64,000 nucleotides of DNA, from NCBI GenBank assembly GCA_905182985.1, contig CAJJDN010000099.1:26040-90039 (forward strand), in the 5' to 3' direction. Positions 37,174 to 51,800 of the stretch are shown in pieces (positions within the stretch are counted from its first letter, which is position 1; each line of letters opens with the position of its first letter). The notes beneath the pieces were generated by a model. The model had not been told where the DNA came from, did no database searches, and saw only the letters and a program-made list of their open reading frames with translations. The stretch is from Paramecium sonneborni (taxonomy: Eukaryota; Ciliophora; Oligohymenophorea; Peniculida; Parameciidae). The translations under genes were made by a program, and so were the position numbers.

Positions 37174-37321
37174 GAAAACAAGAAATCACTGCTCTAATAA
37201 AATGAGTAGTTAAATGATTATCAATTATTCTTAGAGTTACGAAGGCAAATCTCTCTTTTTATATTACTATTCTTACAATCAGTTTCTGTCTTTATCTTTT
37301 TGTGAACTTGTTTCCTTATGA
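36947..37321 (+). CDS. Hypothetical small Cys/His-containing protein
   Basis: The + frame is open from 36848 to TGA 37319-37321. The first ATG at 36947 gives 124 residues (MLKKIKQLGMLKSSQKRTYE...). The middle has spaced Cys and His (MCFICSRLHNNN, then ICNFNEQILHKCFSQFH, then HCSNKM), compatible with a small zinc-binding fold such as a degenerate RING or PHD, though no family fits clearly. A start upstream with an intron (for example MSLAKCIM near 36803, followed by GTATGG) is possible. The first repeat copy holds only the truncated version, cut at the N. Confidence 0.35.
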
Positions 37322-39575
37322 AATAATTAATTTAAAATATAATACATAAATCAATGAATAATGTTCTAATATCTGGTTCAAAATTAATGTCTAATTTAGC
37401 TTATTTATACATGCTAATATTCTAATGGAAACTTCAAAACTATTATTAAAAAATAAGATTTAATATAAAGAATTTCTTTCTGTACTTTTTTTGTACTTAT
37501 CGCTATATGAATAGTATATTGAGTGGCCTACTTTAGCAAAAAATATTTTTTATTAAAAATGTAATTATTTTATTGATTCTTTCATTTATCCCTAAATATT
37601 GTTGATCATGTTCGCTATAAGAGCGTCTATTTATTATGGAGTTTGAAAAAAATTGAGATCCACGGCATATTTTTAATCTAAAAATAAATTTTCAACTTCC
37701 TTTTTATAGAAAATCAAATTTACCAAATGCCAATTATTTTAATCCACACTTTAAAATAAAGTTTATTTCATATGTATCAGGAGATTCAAAGTTAATTATA
37801 TTTTTATATTTTAATAGTCTTATCAATTTACCTACAGATATTATAGTAAAAAAAGAAGCAAGGAGAAAAGAATTAAGAATATTATATAATATTAAAAGTT
37901 TGAGCAGCTTTGAAAGTAGTATTGCTTTTGTTTGGCGAATAAATATAATGAAAGAAAGATAATAAAATAAGTCTAATCTGAAAGTATCTATGATTCTTAT
38001 AGAAAACTAGCCTTTAATTATTTAATTTAGTTCTATCTAAGTATTTAACATTAAATTATTAAATCTAATCTAAATAGATATTTTTCAATATCAATTTAAA
38101 TTTAGATAATTATACTTAAGAGATGCCTTTATAATAATTTTATAAATTTATTAGCTTACAAAATTTTTTTAACTTTTTTCTCTCTTAATTTCCTTTGAGA
38201 TGTTGAGATAAAATATAAATACTTTTATCAATTTAGCTTATTTTTTCTAATGTTTAATGCTACTCCTTAAAAATTTAAATCTATATCACTTTTTCTTAAT
38301 AATATTAATTTATTCACTTTTTATTAAAGTTTTTAGTAATTAGAATTAGGTATAATTTATTCTGAAATATAAACTATCAAAATCTAATAAATTTATAATC
38401 AATATAATCCTTAAATAATTTAATAAGTATTAATTAATTAAATAATGTATAAAATATAAACAAAAATTTCCATGGTTTGTCTTAGATTCAAAATCTGTAG
38501 GATTTAAAAAAGTTATTTAGATGATTGAAAATAAATTAAAAAAAATCTATAGAAATCTTATAAAATCTAATATTTAGTCTTTTAGGTTATTCTAAACTCA
38601 AGTCTTTTATTTGAAAACTTATTTTATTTAATAATTAGATTATTTGATTAAAAATACACAAGTAATTGGATATTAAATCTATAATCAACATGTTTATAAT
38701 ATTCATTAGATAAATATTAATAGTAAAATAATAATCAACTTAGAATGATCAAATAAATTTAATAATTAAATAACAATAATTAATGAAGCTTGGAACACAA
38801 AAGTTAATTCAAAACTAGAATTATTCAAATCATTTTAAGAATTTCAGTAATGTAAGTAAATTTTTAATACTCATCTTTATTATTAAGTTTGGTCATTTAA
38901 ATTTATACAACTATAAATTTTATTATACTTCTTTACTTAATTTTATTAAATGCCCTATTTTTCATTTTTTAATACTTAGCAATTGGGCTTTGAATTTCAA
39001 GAGTTTCTTTTATTTTTGTAAACTAAAATAATCAAGAATTAGTATTGAAAGAGATGTTATTAATTCTATCCATAAAATTATCAAATCTATTAAAAAAAGA
39101 ATTTTAATCTTACAAATGTTATATGAATGAATGCTTTCAAAGATAAAAATACTTCTAGATAACTTCTAAAATAATACTTTTTTATTCAAATTATAAAATA
39201 ATCATCAAAAATATAATATTTTGAAAATTATGGAAAAAATTTTAAAATAACTTAAAATATCCAAAACTTCCTCACTAGGTATGTTTAGTTGATAAGTAAA
39301 TTTTTATTCAAAATTCAATAAATAACAAAAACTAAGCCTGTTTTCGTTCGCTATTTTGGATACATGCAGACTATCTATCTAAGAAGGTAGGGAAAATTTT
39401 TTTTTTAATTTTATACAACAATAACAAGATAAAAACACTTATAATGGTTAAGTATCAAATATTACGAGCTGAAAAAACTTCTTTTTATAGGTAAACCTCA
39501 TAAATAGAAAATAGAGTAAAACAAAAGATATTTGAAATTAGGAAAAAAAACGAAAATTTAACAGAAGAAGTGATC
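37322..39575. other. AT-rich DNA, no gene seen
   Basis: About 2.25 kb with very few G or C and frequent TGA in all frames. It includes long runs of alternating A/T words. No RNA gene, array or coherent protein was recognised. Confidence 0.5.
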
Positions 39576-39577
39576 TG

Positions 39578-41330
39578 TTAATCATTAAATTTCAAGAGTT
39601 TTTGATAAATTATTAACTTAAACAATTATAATAATAACATTGATTGAATGAAAATAAGTTAAACAATTAAAATATTATATATATTTAATGATTATTTCAT
39701 GATATTTTATTAATTCATTCCTATGGAAAATCTAATTCCTGTTTTTTTATTTATAATCTATACCATACTATTTTAAATAGAAAACTGCTTTGGAAAATAC
39801 TAATTACCAAGATTTTTTGAATTAGCTACAACTTTTCTAAATAGAGTAATATTAAAAAAGTATTCCATTAATCATCATTAAGACTTTGTGTATTGTTTAA
39901 ATTTAAAAAACTGACACCCAAAATTATGTTATAAAAATTTTAAATCTTCCATCTGCCTAAGCAAATTTAATTAATTTTTCATAAGTAGGCTTAGACATTT
40001 TTATATTTTTATTTGTATTTATAATTTTTTAGGATTAATTAATATTGATACTTGCCATTTCCTGAGTTCATCGACTGAAATTTGCTATTGAAGGTGGGGA
40101 AAACATATTTACAGTCCTTGATTTTACAAAATTAAAATTGGTAGCTTTAAACTAATAATTTAAGAATTATTATTGAATTTATTCTACTTTAGTGTGTTCA
40201 ATTTTAATTTTAGATCTAATTTGCTTTTTTAATTAATCTTATAATTCACATACTTCACAAACAAATTCTATTTTATTGCACAATATTTAATTTTCTATTG
40301 ATAAATTCACAATATCCTTGTCTTCAAGAAATTATTTATTTAATTTAATAAAATTGGCTTGTCTTTATCCATACATTCAAGCATTTTCATAATAAGTAAT
40401 CAAATTATGTGCAAATAGTTTATGAAAATATTCATTTTCTTATGATTAATTTAAGCTTAAATTTATAGAATATTATATTGATTTTTAATCTTATGGGTTA
40501 AAGCAATGGATACTAAATTCAATATCTTTTTAATCTTCTTCATTTGAAAATAGAATTTAAAAAAAGTTCTTGATTTTTCTTCAAACTAATTATTGATTCT
40601 GGATTTGGAATTATTAAAAAGATGGTTTATACATTAATTTCTAATTTGAAATCTTCTAAATATGAAGTTAATGAATCTTCCAATAAATCAATTACTTTTT
40701 CATTAATATCTTCATCTTCTCTAACTATATAGAATTTCCCATTACCTACTTAGCAACTCTTTTTATTAAGTAATAATTGCAATCTTATCCAATTCCTAAT
40801 TTATAGATTCTAATTTCTGCTTGATTGTTATCCTTAACTAATTTAATTATTGGATCTACATATTTGAATTTTATAATTACTATTATAAATCATTTCTTTT
40901 AAAGGTTTGTAAATATTAGTTCCTCCAAAATTTGCAGTCATAATTTCTATATACCGCATAGCATTTTATAATGTATCTTAGGTATATTACTTTGATTTAT
41001 TGTAAAGAGAGAGATAATTACTGATGCGAATAACAAATTAATAAAAATTTTACAAAAAACATCAAAATTATTAAAATTAGAAATTTGATATTTTTATAAA
41101 TTTAATATTATTCTGAATATTTATATATATAATTTATTAATATTATTACTATTATTACTTTTATATATATACATATACTTTACTATCCCATAAAGTATTT
41201 ATTCCCCTAATTCAACTTTCATCTTTGTAACTGCTGCATTTTCATTGATTGAAAATATATATTCAAGGTCTAAAAGTTCATTGAAACTTTCAATAGAATA
41301 TATTTATTCTAATTCAAGTATTTACAATCT
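39578..41330 (-). pseudogene. VIT-VWA domain protein relic
   Basis: Read on the - strand, the pieces follow the order of ciliate VIT-VWA proteins. A VIT-like strand set (YIFSINENAAVTKMKVELGE, then QILYGIV, about 41200-41290) comes first. The VWA domain follows with IEIMTANFGGTNIYKPLKEM (about 40895-40960), LGIGQDCNYYLIKRVA (about 40790-40840) and EDEDINEKVIDLLEDSLTSY (about 40660-40730). Next come IPNPESIISLKKNQEL and helical C-terminal text (FHKLFAHNLITYYENA, YEKLIKFAQADGRFK, KKSWQLVFSKAVFYLKQYG). There is a frameshift after KRVA and TGA codons inside the helical region (after YYENA and after IANFSR). In the family the VWA domain binds ligands through a metal site and VIT assists folding. 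This copy is broken. Confidence 0.6.
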
Positions 41331-42883
41331 CTTAAGTATTCTTAAATGATAATTAATATTTTGCAATGGTATTATAATATTATTTTTCTATACAAAACTA
41401 ACAAAAAGTGAAAATGGACTTATTATTTAATTATCTATTTATCTGCTGGTCTATTTCTAAAAGTTAAAATAACTTTTAGGTGTATAAAATTAATTGTTAA
41501 TCATTTTATTTAATTTATATAAATAAAATCTCACAAAAAATTTGATTATAAAGACTCATATCTGATTATTTCTAATCTTCCATTTCTATCATTGTTATAT
41601 TATAAATTTAAATAAATACACAAATGATAATCTCCTAATAATAAGTAAAAAAAGAGTAAAAACTTTTAGTAGAATAAATTTAAAACTCTATAATTTTGAA
41701 TAAGAATATTAGCAGCAACACTTTATTCAATATATATTGAACTATAACAATAATTTAATTAATCATAAAGATTAGAATATAAAAACTAAAATAGAATAAG
41801 GAGATTTATAATGAAGTAGAATAAAAATTTACTATTTTAAAATTAAATTTTTTAAAATAAAAAGAATGGTAATTTGAAAAGAATAAATATTATCATATAT
41901 TATTTTATTTTTTCTAAATTAGTATTACTTCCTTCCCAATATGTGGGTTTTCATAAGTAAGTCATTAATTTATTATAGGATGTAAATGATGAAATTCTAT
42001 TGAAATATTCGAAGTATAAGGCAAAATCATCTAAATAACAATTAATAAAAAATTTATGAATAACCTAGTGCTATAATTAAATTTGCAGACTCGATATTAT
42101 CTCAATAAATTTAAATTGTATAGAGAGTTAATAATAAAACTTAAAGATTTCATATCATGATGATTAGAAAGAGGATGAGTCTTAAAATAACTATTTTCTA
42201 TGTAAATAACATTTAATCAGATATTGCTTATGAGTAATTGTCTATTAATTGAAAAATAATGAAATAAAATTATTTGAACAATAAATCTTAATTGTAAATA
42301 TGTATATTTATTTTAGCTATAGTTTCGTTGGAAAACTAAAGATTTGGTAGAAATTGATTAATAATTACTATTGAATGTAATGAAATAATTCTAATAAATA
42401 ATTTTGGGTTTCTGAAGAAAGTAAAATTAGAATTAATTAATTATAATAAGAATATAAAGATTGAAGAAATTGACTCGCGAATTATTAATAATAGATTATT
42501 TTAATTAAAAGATGAAAAATTATTCTGGTTAAATGAAAATGTTATACTTTTTATAATTTCAGTACAGCCAAACATTGAGATATCTAAAAAATTTATGAAA
42601 TTGATGAAAAAAAAAGTTTAATTATATTTTAAAGTGATCATAAATTATTAAAAGGTATTGAAAGTTATTTCATAGTTACAAAGAATTATTTACTTGAATA
42701 GAGTTTAGAAAGTTGATAAGATAAGATTACTAATATAGGCTTTAGTTTATAATTGAATTACTAAAATAATTCATCATAAGAAAATTGATTACTTAAAATA
42801 TGTAAATTTTTTCTAATTAGTAAATTTAAAATAATATGGATATAAATTATTATTATTTTTGATGTTAATATGTGAAATATTAG
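41331..42883. other. AT-rich DNA with an unassigned + frame
   Basis: A + frame at about 42410-42650 reads FLKKVKLELINYNKNIKIEE then IDSRIINNRLFQLKDEKLFW, somewhat like the spacing of leucine-rich repeats, but no start or family is clear. The rest is AT-rich and includes the 3' flank of the giant gene. Confidence 0.3.
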
Positions 42884-45800
42884 TCATTCATTTTATCTCA
42901 ATCTGATAACACTGGCATTGCAACTTGCAGTAACACTCTTATTAATATCTTAGATTGGATGTACTTGACAATGACTTGGTTCTTTAAGTAATTTTTTGTA
43001 TTTGCAATATAAGGTGATAGAGCAAGCTGAAACACTTACGAATGCAGCTGCTAAGATAATAATAACAATGGCCATAATAGTTGATTAATCATCAAGTTCC
43101 ATGACAGTGCTAGAAATACATGAGGAATCAGATAAGGAATATCCACTCTTGCAAGTGGCACAAATATTAGGTACAGTGCATTCATTACATTCATCAGGAC
43201 ATTCAGGTTCACAGAGTTTATTATTGATATTTCTAAAGTAACCTTAAGGACATTCAGTTTCGATGCATGCATCATTACTATTTAATTGATAGCCATTTTT
43301 GCAAACCTAACAAGTCCAAGGAATTTCACATGAATCACAGAATGCTCCACAATCCATAATACATTAATTATTAATATCTAAATAAAAGCCATATTGACAT
43401 TTTAGACAGACAAGTGGGGATTAACAACTTTGACATTGATAACTGCAAAGATCAGTGGAAGAAGATGAGTCTGTTATTAATGTACCATATTTATTGTACT
43501 TTTACATAAAAATACCATCTCCAAGAATAGTTCCATCAGAATCAATATTTTTGGCAGTCCAAGTCACAGCAAATTAATTTTCATTGATTATTTAAATTCT
43601 TGGAGTTTAAGGATAAATTCCTTCAATTTCTACTTCTGTTATTTATGTACTGGATATTCCTAGAGAATCAAAGATTTAAAATTGGAGTCCAATAGATTTA
43701 TAATTATTATCAGTAATTTTCCAAGCAATTATAAATCCTTCATTGAATGATTGAATATCTGGAGTTAATGATGCAATCTAGATATCACCAACACTTTTAA
43801 CCTCACTTCTTGTTTTTAAATCTTTAGAAATTAGTTAATAATTCAAATTGAATTGAGGTTAAGAAAGTTATAAGTTTTTATTTTCCCATAAGAATACCAT
43901 GATTCCATTATTTAAATTTGTAACTCTTAAAATGATTGAATCTGAATCTGCAATAGCTTTTGGTGAATCAATCAAATTACCATCTTAAGTTATTTACTAA
44001 ACAAAAACATACCCATCACTTTGATAAGTTAATGAGATAATTCCATTCTCATCTTAGACAATAGATGGAGCAGCTAATTTATTAACTTTTTTAATCTCTT
44101 GAACATTTGTTTTACTATTTAAAGCAGAATCATATGATGAAATAAACATTGAGTAATCTTCATTTTCACTTTTAGCCATATATGCAATTAATAATGAATT
44201 ATTATTGGTCTTTTTAATTTAGCAAGGTAATTTAATTTCTTGTAAATCTGTTTTTTTATGTGATCCTAATAAAATATTTTCGCTTTGAGATGTTCCATCA
44301 GAAGAAAACTTTTTCAAGTTAACATCTGTTTATTCAGCTGAAGCATCCATCCAAGTTACAAAGAATTCATAATCAATTGCTATTAAATCTGCATAATAGT
44401 CTTAAATAATAGATTGTTAACTCAATAATCTTCTAGTGTTTTGAGTAACTTTCATTGGGTCTCCAACCTTGACATTATCAGGAGAATATAACTAGAAATA
44501 AACACCTGCATTTTCTCCATTCTAATACCATAAAAGAATGTAACTGCCATCAGGAAATGTAGCAACAAGAGGAGTTCCAACAGTTGTATTTTTGATTTAA
44601 TCAAGAATAGATGAATTTTCTTGTTAGCATTTTTTGTCAGTTGTTATAATATAACCAAAAGCACAAGTTTCACATTCAAGTGGAATATTACATTAACTAC
44701 AATTAGAAGGACATTAAGGAAGACATTATTAACTATCACTACTAAGGTAGTAATTAGTATCACACATTGTGCAGATGGTTCCTGTAGGAGATGTAGTGTT
44801 TTCCATACATTAAGCACAGTTATTAGTACATACAATCTTAGTACATAATCCATTTTCTAATTTATATCCAGCATCACATACTTCACAAATAGTAAAGCTA
44901 GAACATTAATTACAATTACTCTAGCATGTTAATTTACATTTATAACTTTAATCCAATTCATAATTTACACTGCATTCCTCACAGTAATATGAATTTATGC
45001 ATTTGTCACAATTATCTATGCAATTTTTCTTTGTGCTCCAAACTACAACATTACCTTAAGTATCATATTGTTTATAATATATAGTTGCTATTTAAGAGGA
45101 GTCAGGCAAATTCGAATCATATATTCTAAATTCCTAAAAAACTATGAAACCATTTGATGTTTGCTTATAGAATTTACTCTACCATCCTTTATTGAATGTT
45201 ATGAGTTATGGTTCACCAATCTTCATACCGGAATTATCAAATCTTTATGCATATACCTCAACGTTTTCATAAGTGTAATAATTTGGCTATTCTATTAATA
45301 TTGTAAATGAATCTTAGAATACAAATACACTGGCTAAGCTTTGTCTTGAAAATGTGTTATCTAAAATTATGGCTTCACTTGTTATTGGTACATCCTAGTT
45401 ATCCAGTATTCTATAAAATGCTTAACTTTTCATTTCTTAGCCATAAATACCATAATACTGAAGACTTTGGGTTCCATGAACAATTTAAATCTTATTACCA
45501 TTAGAAAGTTAAAAAATTTAACATGAAGAATATTTTTCTATCTCTGAATAAAGACAATTTTATTTGCTTTATTCGATAACTAAGGAATTTGTAAATGTAT
45601 ATTTTTCAGAATTTTGTTATATATAGAGCTAATTTTTAGTTCTCCCACTACCATACCACATATAAGTATTTTCAAATATTAACTCTTGCTGAATCACATT
45701 AAATTCCTCATCATATAAAATTCTATAGACTCCTCTATTCTCTTAATAAAACAACAGAGAATATTAATTGTTTTCTACTAGATTGAAAACAGTACTATAT

Positions 45801-48800
45801 GTGGCAATATAGTCAAACTGAGAACCAAAAGGTAAAAATTTATTCAAAACTTCCTCTTATTAAGCATTAAACTTTATTATTTTAATACCATCTACCATAT
45901 GGAAAATCAAATAATAATTGTCTTCTATATAAAAGGGAGAAATTCTATAGTAACTATTTGTTATAGTGTTTGTCAAAACAGTTACTTGCTTTACCATTTC
46001 ATTATTTTAAAAGATATACAAACTAAAGATTTCTTTCTATTAATCATATAATGTTTATTGAGTGTAGATGATAGTTTATCCATTAGATAATAGATCCATT
46101 TCGATAATAAAACTTTATAATGGATAATTCATAAGTAACTCTGCTTCATGATAATTGAAAGGAATTGGAGAGCATTTTCCTTGCACTTTTTAGTAGTAGC
46201 CTTCTGAACAAACTTCACAAATCTTTGGAGTAATACAAAACAAGCAATTGCTTTCACATTGTGGTATGCACTATTAATTTTAGAGCTAAAAGGAATTCAA
46301 ACATTAAGAACAAGTTTTTTGAGTATCACAATTTACACAATTCTTAGAACAAACAATCTAATCAATAGGAACTAATTGTGATTGTTTGGATACTCTTTAA
46401 ATATAAATGTTAGTTGCTTCAAGTGTCCTCAACCTATCAAAGTAGTAATACTCAATATCTTATGAAAAACCACTCCAAATTATGAAATATTGATCAGTAT
46501 TAATATTTGATATTGCATGGATTCTTCTAAATTATGAAAAATAATATTCTTAAGTATTGAATCCGAACGGAAGCAATTCAGTCACTTGCCAGTTTATATC
46601 AATATAGAATTGACGATAATTTTTTACAATATTTCTATTCACTGATAAAATTAATAATGCACCATCATTTAGACTAAATAACTCAATTTCCTAATAGTAA
46701 TCATAATAGTAGAGTTAATTTGAATTCTCAGTAATGACAATTGGATTGCCTGCTGGAGAGAATTGATTATTGTATAATTAAAGTTTTACTTACTGTTAGT
46801 CAGGCATTGCAACTATAGCAGCCAAAGCAAAGTAATTTTAAATACTAATTAAATTTAATTAATAGGCTTTAATTTCATTCCAATCTAGAATCTCTTAGTT
46901 TGATATAATTACTCCATCTTATGTATATACACATACTGAAAATCTATCTTGAATGTTCTTATATAATATAGCCAATTCAGTTGTTGTAATAGCTATTTCT
47001 AATTAGCCAGAATATCGAACATCTACAATAGTTGTCTGCAGGACCAAATTACTAGCTGAATCATAAAATTATGTATTAATTTAATTCTTAGATTACCATA
47101 TTATTGCAAATCCTCCATTCTTCAAACTTACTATCTTATTAATAAAGTATTGATTCAAAACAAAGTAATCTACACTAAAAGTAGTGAATAATTGCTCATT
47201 GCCAACAATTTCAAGTTTATTATTGAATCTTAATCCCTTAATCATGGCTTCTTTTTCTGGATTGCCTTCAATAAAACTTATAATAGCAGTATCATCTTCT
47301 AAGACTACTACTTATGGACTATGTTATGCACCAAAAACACTTTGACTAACTCTAAAATTGTTTCCAACTTTCTATCCTTAATTATTTAGTAATTAAGCAA
47401 AAATGCCCCAGCTATCTTCATCTTCATTGTTGCTTGTCCATGCTATTAAAATTGAACCATCTTTAAATTTGGCAGCATCTGGGGTTATTTAACTGAATTC
47501 TGTAAATTCATTTATTTAAATAGCTTTATTTTCAAATTCATTTAATACACAAACTCCACTTTAATCTACATAATAATTTCTTTAGCACCTTTCACATTTA
47601 CCATTATAACAAATAGAACAGAAAGTATCACATTTTCTAACACAATAGGAATAAGGAATATTTGGCTCTTTAAAGTATTATATTAATTCGGATCCGACTT
47701 CGCATTATTAACAGTTAGATGAATCAGAACATTGAATACAATTCTGAGGACAAATGACTTGGGTCATTTGAATTAATAATCCATTCGAATCTATTAAGGA
47801 ATATGATAAGCTCCATAATTATTGATTTGTCCAAACATTCCAAACTAAACAGACTATTTAATTGTCTAATAAAGTTAATAGAGGTATTAAACTATATTAT
47901 CCTTTAATATAATCAGATTTAATCTTTGATCCTTATTTATTCAAAACAGCAAATTCAACAACAGATTGTTGCTTCTTCTAACTCCAAGCTAACACAATTC
48001 CTGATGACGTACTCACCATGTTTACATTCAAATCACCTCTTAAATAATTTTCTTAAGTGAGTAAGATCTCAAATTAAGTATTGTATATTCTTAAGTTCCA
48101 ACTCTAAGATCCAGTAAATTAATATAGAATAACGATTTATTCCGAATCAATAGCTAATTCAATATTTTCTAGATTTGGTAAATCAAATATGTACTCTCCT
48201 AAAAAGTATGCCACACTATTTAAAGTAATTACTCTAACAGATGTAAATTTAGTTATTACTATGTACAACATTTCTTCATAAATATATAAACTCTTTATTT
48301 TATTTTAATTGCATTCTTCACTTGTTAGTAATGAAGGATTATTATAATTTAGTAAAGAATCGAATAATTAGTTTTATTCATTATAAAAGTAAAGAGATTG
48401 GGTTAAGCATTGCATGTATCCAAAATCATAATAGTCTTATAAGAACGAAACAAGGATCACGTAATTATATTTAAATCCTTTAATACTGATTGATTAGATG
48501 GAATTTTGAACATAATTTTCGAACAAATATATTAATGATGAACTTGTCTCACCAAAGCCATATATTTAATAAGATTGTGGATTTTGAATGGATACAATTG
48601 CAATATATATATAATTGTTGACGATTGTAGCATCAAAGGATTAAATCATTGGGCTTACATTTAGATCAGCATACATTAATTCTTATCCTTAGGCATTAAA
48701 TTTTCTAATAAAGATGGCTACTTCACTTGCATAAACCAAAGCAAATTCATTATTAGAAAATTTGAGTACTTTTTTCTTTATTTCAGAATTAAATTATTAA

Positions 48801-51800
48801 TCAATTGAATATCTAAGATTGGCATCTATAGATGGATCCTAAATGAGAGCTACACATTTTCCATCGAAATTAAAGAACATGCCATCTTTACAGATATCAC
48901 AATCTGTTTATTCACATGATTAACAACCATCAATAGTACATATTTTCTCACATAGTAAAGTTTGTGCATTTCTATTATATCCAGGTTTACATATGTTACA
49001 TGATGTACTTTGGAAGCATGCTTCACAATTTTGAGGACATATTATTAAAGAAGTACTTAATGATTTACCAAATTAATCAAATCTTGCCAGTCTAAATTAA
49101 TTTTCATTATGTTAGGATTAACCTGTAAACACAATAGAAACATCAGAATTTTAAAGTATAAACAGCTTTTAAATCAAAAATGCACCATTCTTCATATTTA
49201 CTTAAACTTCTGTTCTTAATTACCCATTATTGTTAAAATATAAAAGAAGCAATATTTTGTTTTGAATATAAGTTTGTGTATCAACTAATGCTAAGATAAC
49301 TATTTCATCATTTTCATTAGTAAACAATTATAATGGCAATGCTGATTGATAATTTATCGTCTGTGATTTAATTATTGCTGTTTTATCAATTACATTTATT
49401 TAAGATTTTGTCAGTACTATGAATTAATTTAGAAGATTTTTAGTTATTTTTAAGTTTAAGCCATCATTAATAATTATATCCTTAATAAAACTTAAATATT
49501 TATTATAAACCTTTATCACAGAACATTGCTAATATAGAAAATCACAATAATCCATTACATAACCAAATATGGCATAATCTCCATTTAATGAAAAATCAAA
49601 TGTTTAACTAGCTCTAATCATATTGATCATAGTATTCCCAATTAATTCACTAAAATCAGAATTATGTAAACTTAAAATTATATTTTATTCCATATTAATT
49701 GCCATTCCAATTATATTATTTTAAAGGATTTTGAGAGTAATAATGGGTTTGTATACATAATTAACAGTTTTTTCAAAATTCATCTCTTTTTGACTTCCTA
49801 TTCTTATTAATTAATTATCATACTATTCAATTACTATTTTTGTATATTAAATCCAATAACTTGAAAATCCAGTAATATAACTAAAGGTCAAAACATCATT
49901 ATCATCAATAATAACTTCAAAGTCCATAATTCTTTGATAGTATGATATCAAGGTATCTTAAGTCATTTCAAGAATCATCTAATAATCTCTTGTTAAAATG
50001 GCTTCTTTATTGAAAACTCTAATTCCAAGTGATGTCTCTGAATTATATTGAGCTATAATAAAAGTGCCATTTTTATAACTTGCAATTCTCTAATAATTCT
50101 ATTCTACCCAACCATTGGTAAAAAGAATATCAGATTCCATATTTTACTGCACTTCATTACACTCAAGATATCTGTTCTAATAGTATCCATTTAGACAGAT
50201 TTAACAATCACTTTGATAATTTTAACATTTTCCATTCTTAATCATGCAATTTCCATCTGCCGTTAAAATATATTTATCATTATTGTAGCATTATAAGCAT
50301 ATACCTTAATTTGTACATTCTTAACATCCAATCGAGCATCTAAATTTACTAAATTCTAAGACTTTCCCTTCTGAACTTAATTTAGCTGCAGATATGACAT
50401 TTAAATCAGCTTAATAATTATAAGATATCCAACCAATCACGATATCTAAATTTCTTAATTAAATTAATCTCAAAAAGTTTTTCTATCCTTATTTTACAAC
50501 ATCAACACTATTGAGCTAAATAGGATTTGTAACTTGTTAATAATTTTATTTTGATATAAAAACTGCATTGTATTTTGTATTAACTGTCATATCATATTTG
50601 AATGAACCTTCTCTCCAAATTACTATAATTGAATCACTTAATAAGTGAGTCTTCAAATCAAGTTTATATAGTTCAGAACTTATTGACAATTTCTTTGGTT
50701 CAAATAAATTTTTATTATTTAGCTTTATTACATAATATACTTCATATTTTGAATAAACAATCTCTGTCCAAACTTCAAGCAATGCTCCATTTTCTAATTC
50801 TAGAATTTTAAATTCTACTTAATAATCATCATTATTCTTTGTTAATATTTTTACAAGATTGCCATAAAAATCATAAGTCTTATAAAGATATCTTATTTCA
50901 GATTTTAAATCATTTTCTAACCCTACATCTATTTAATTATTAATAATTTCAACATCTATACTTTAGGTATAAAACTATGTTTAAGGTTATAAAACCTTAA
51001 TTTATTAGTTAAACTCAATTGAAAAACCGTTATATTGGGCGTAACACTTGAAAACTTCCATAAATATAGTATATTACTAATCATATTATAATGAATAAGC
51101 TCCTTAATAGAAAATAGCTACCTAATTGTTTCCCAAATATTTAAGTTGTAAGAGATTTTATCTAAAGGCTAAATAAACACCTGTATGATGCTCACTTCGT
51201 TATAATAATGTTTCTGAAAAATCGTAAACTTCAAAAATAATATGCTGTGAAAAATCAGAAATAAAGGCTATTAAATATTTATTATTTTCAAGTGCACATG
51301 CATCAAATACTTAATTTTATCTAAATGCATCATATCCAGTGATATTTTTAGGGGCAGAATATTAATTACCATATTGATCAAATTTTTAGGACTTTATTTA
51401 TCCATCTTGTATCCAAATAAATAAAATATCATTATTTTAAAATTAGATGATAGAAAACTTTGAACTAATATCATTAACAAACTCAACATTCAATTATTAA
51501 TATTTACTAATTTAGAAGCAAATATTTGAAACAAGTTTGTAATCTGTATCACAAGTTTAACATTTTAATTCAATAGAATCTGTTGCATATGATGTACAAT
51601 GAGGAATAGAGCTATAACAGACTGAATTAAACAGAACATAATCATTCATGCAAATGAGACAAATAGCATTTTCGTTACATTGTTTACAATTTTCTGGACA
51701 AACAACAGTATCTAAAGGTAATTAAATACCATAGCTATTATATCTCTTCATGTATATATCATCATTAAGACTAGCCAATGATAATTAACTTTAAGTCCAT

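Noticed and set aside
43051..43275. A 74-codon - strand frame starting MMHASKLNVLKV.
   Set aside because: It is a wrong-frame reading of the last Cys-rich cluster of the giant protein.
44621..44853. Overlapping 69-75-codon frames on both strands.
   Set aside because: Both are shadows of the giant gene, whose frame here is a Cys-rich cluster.
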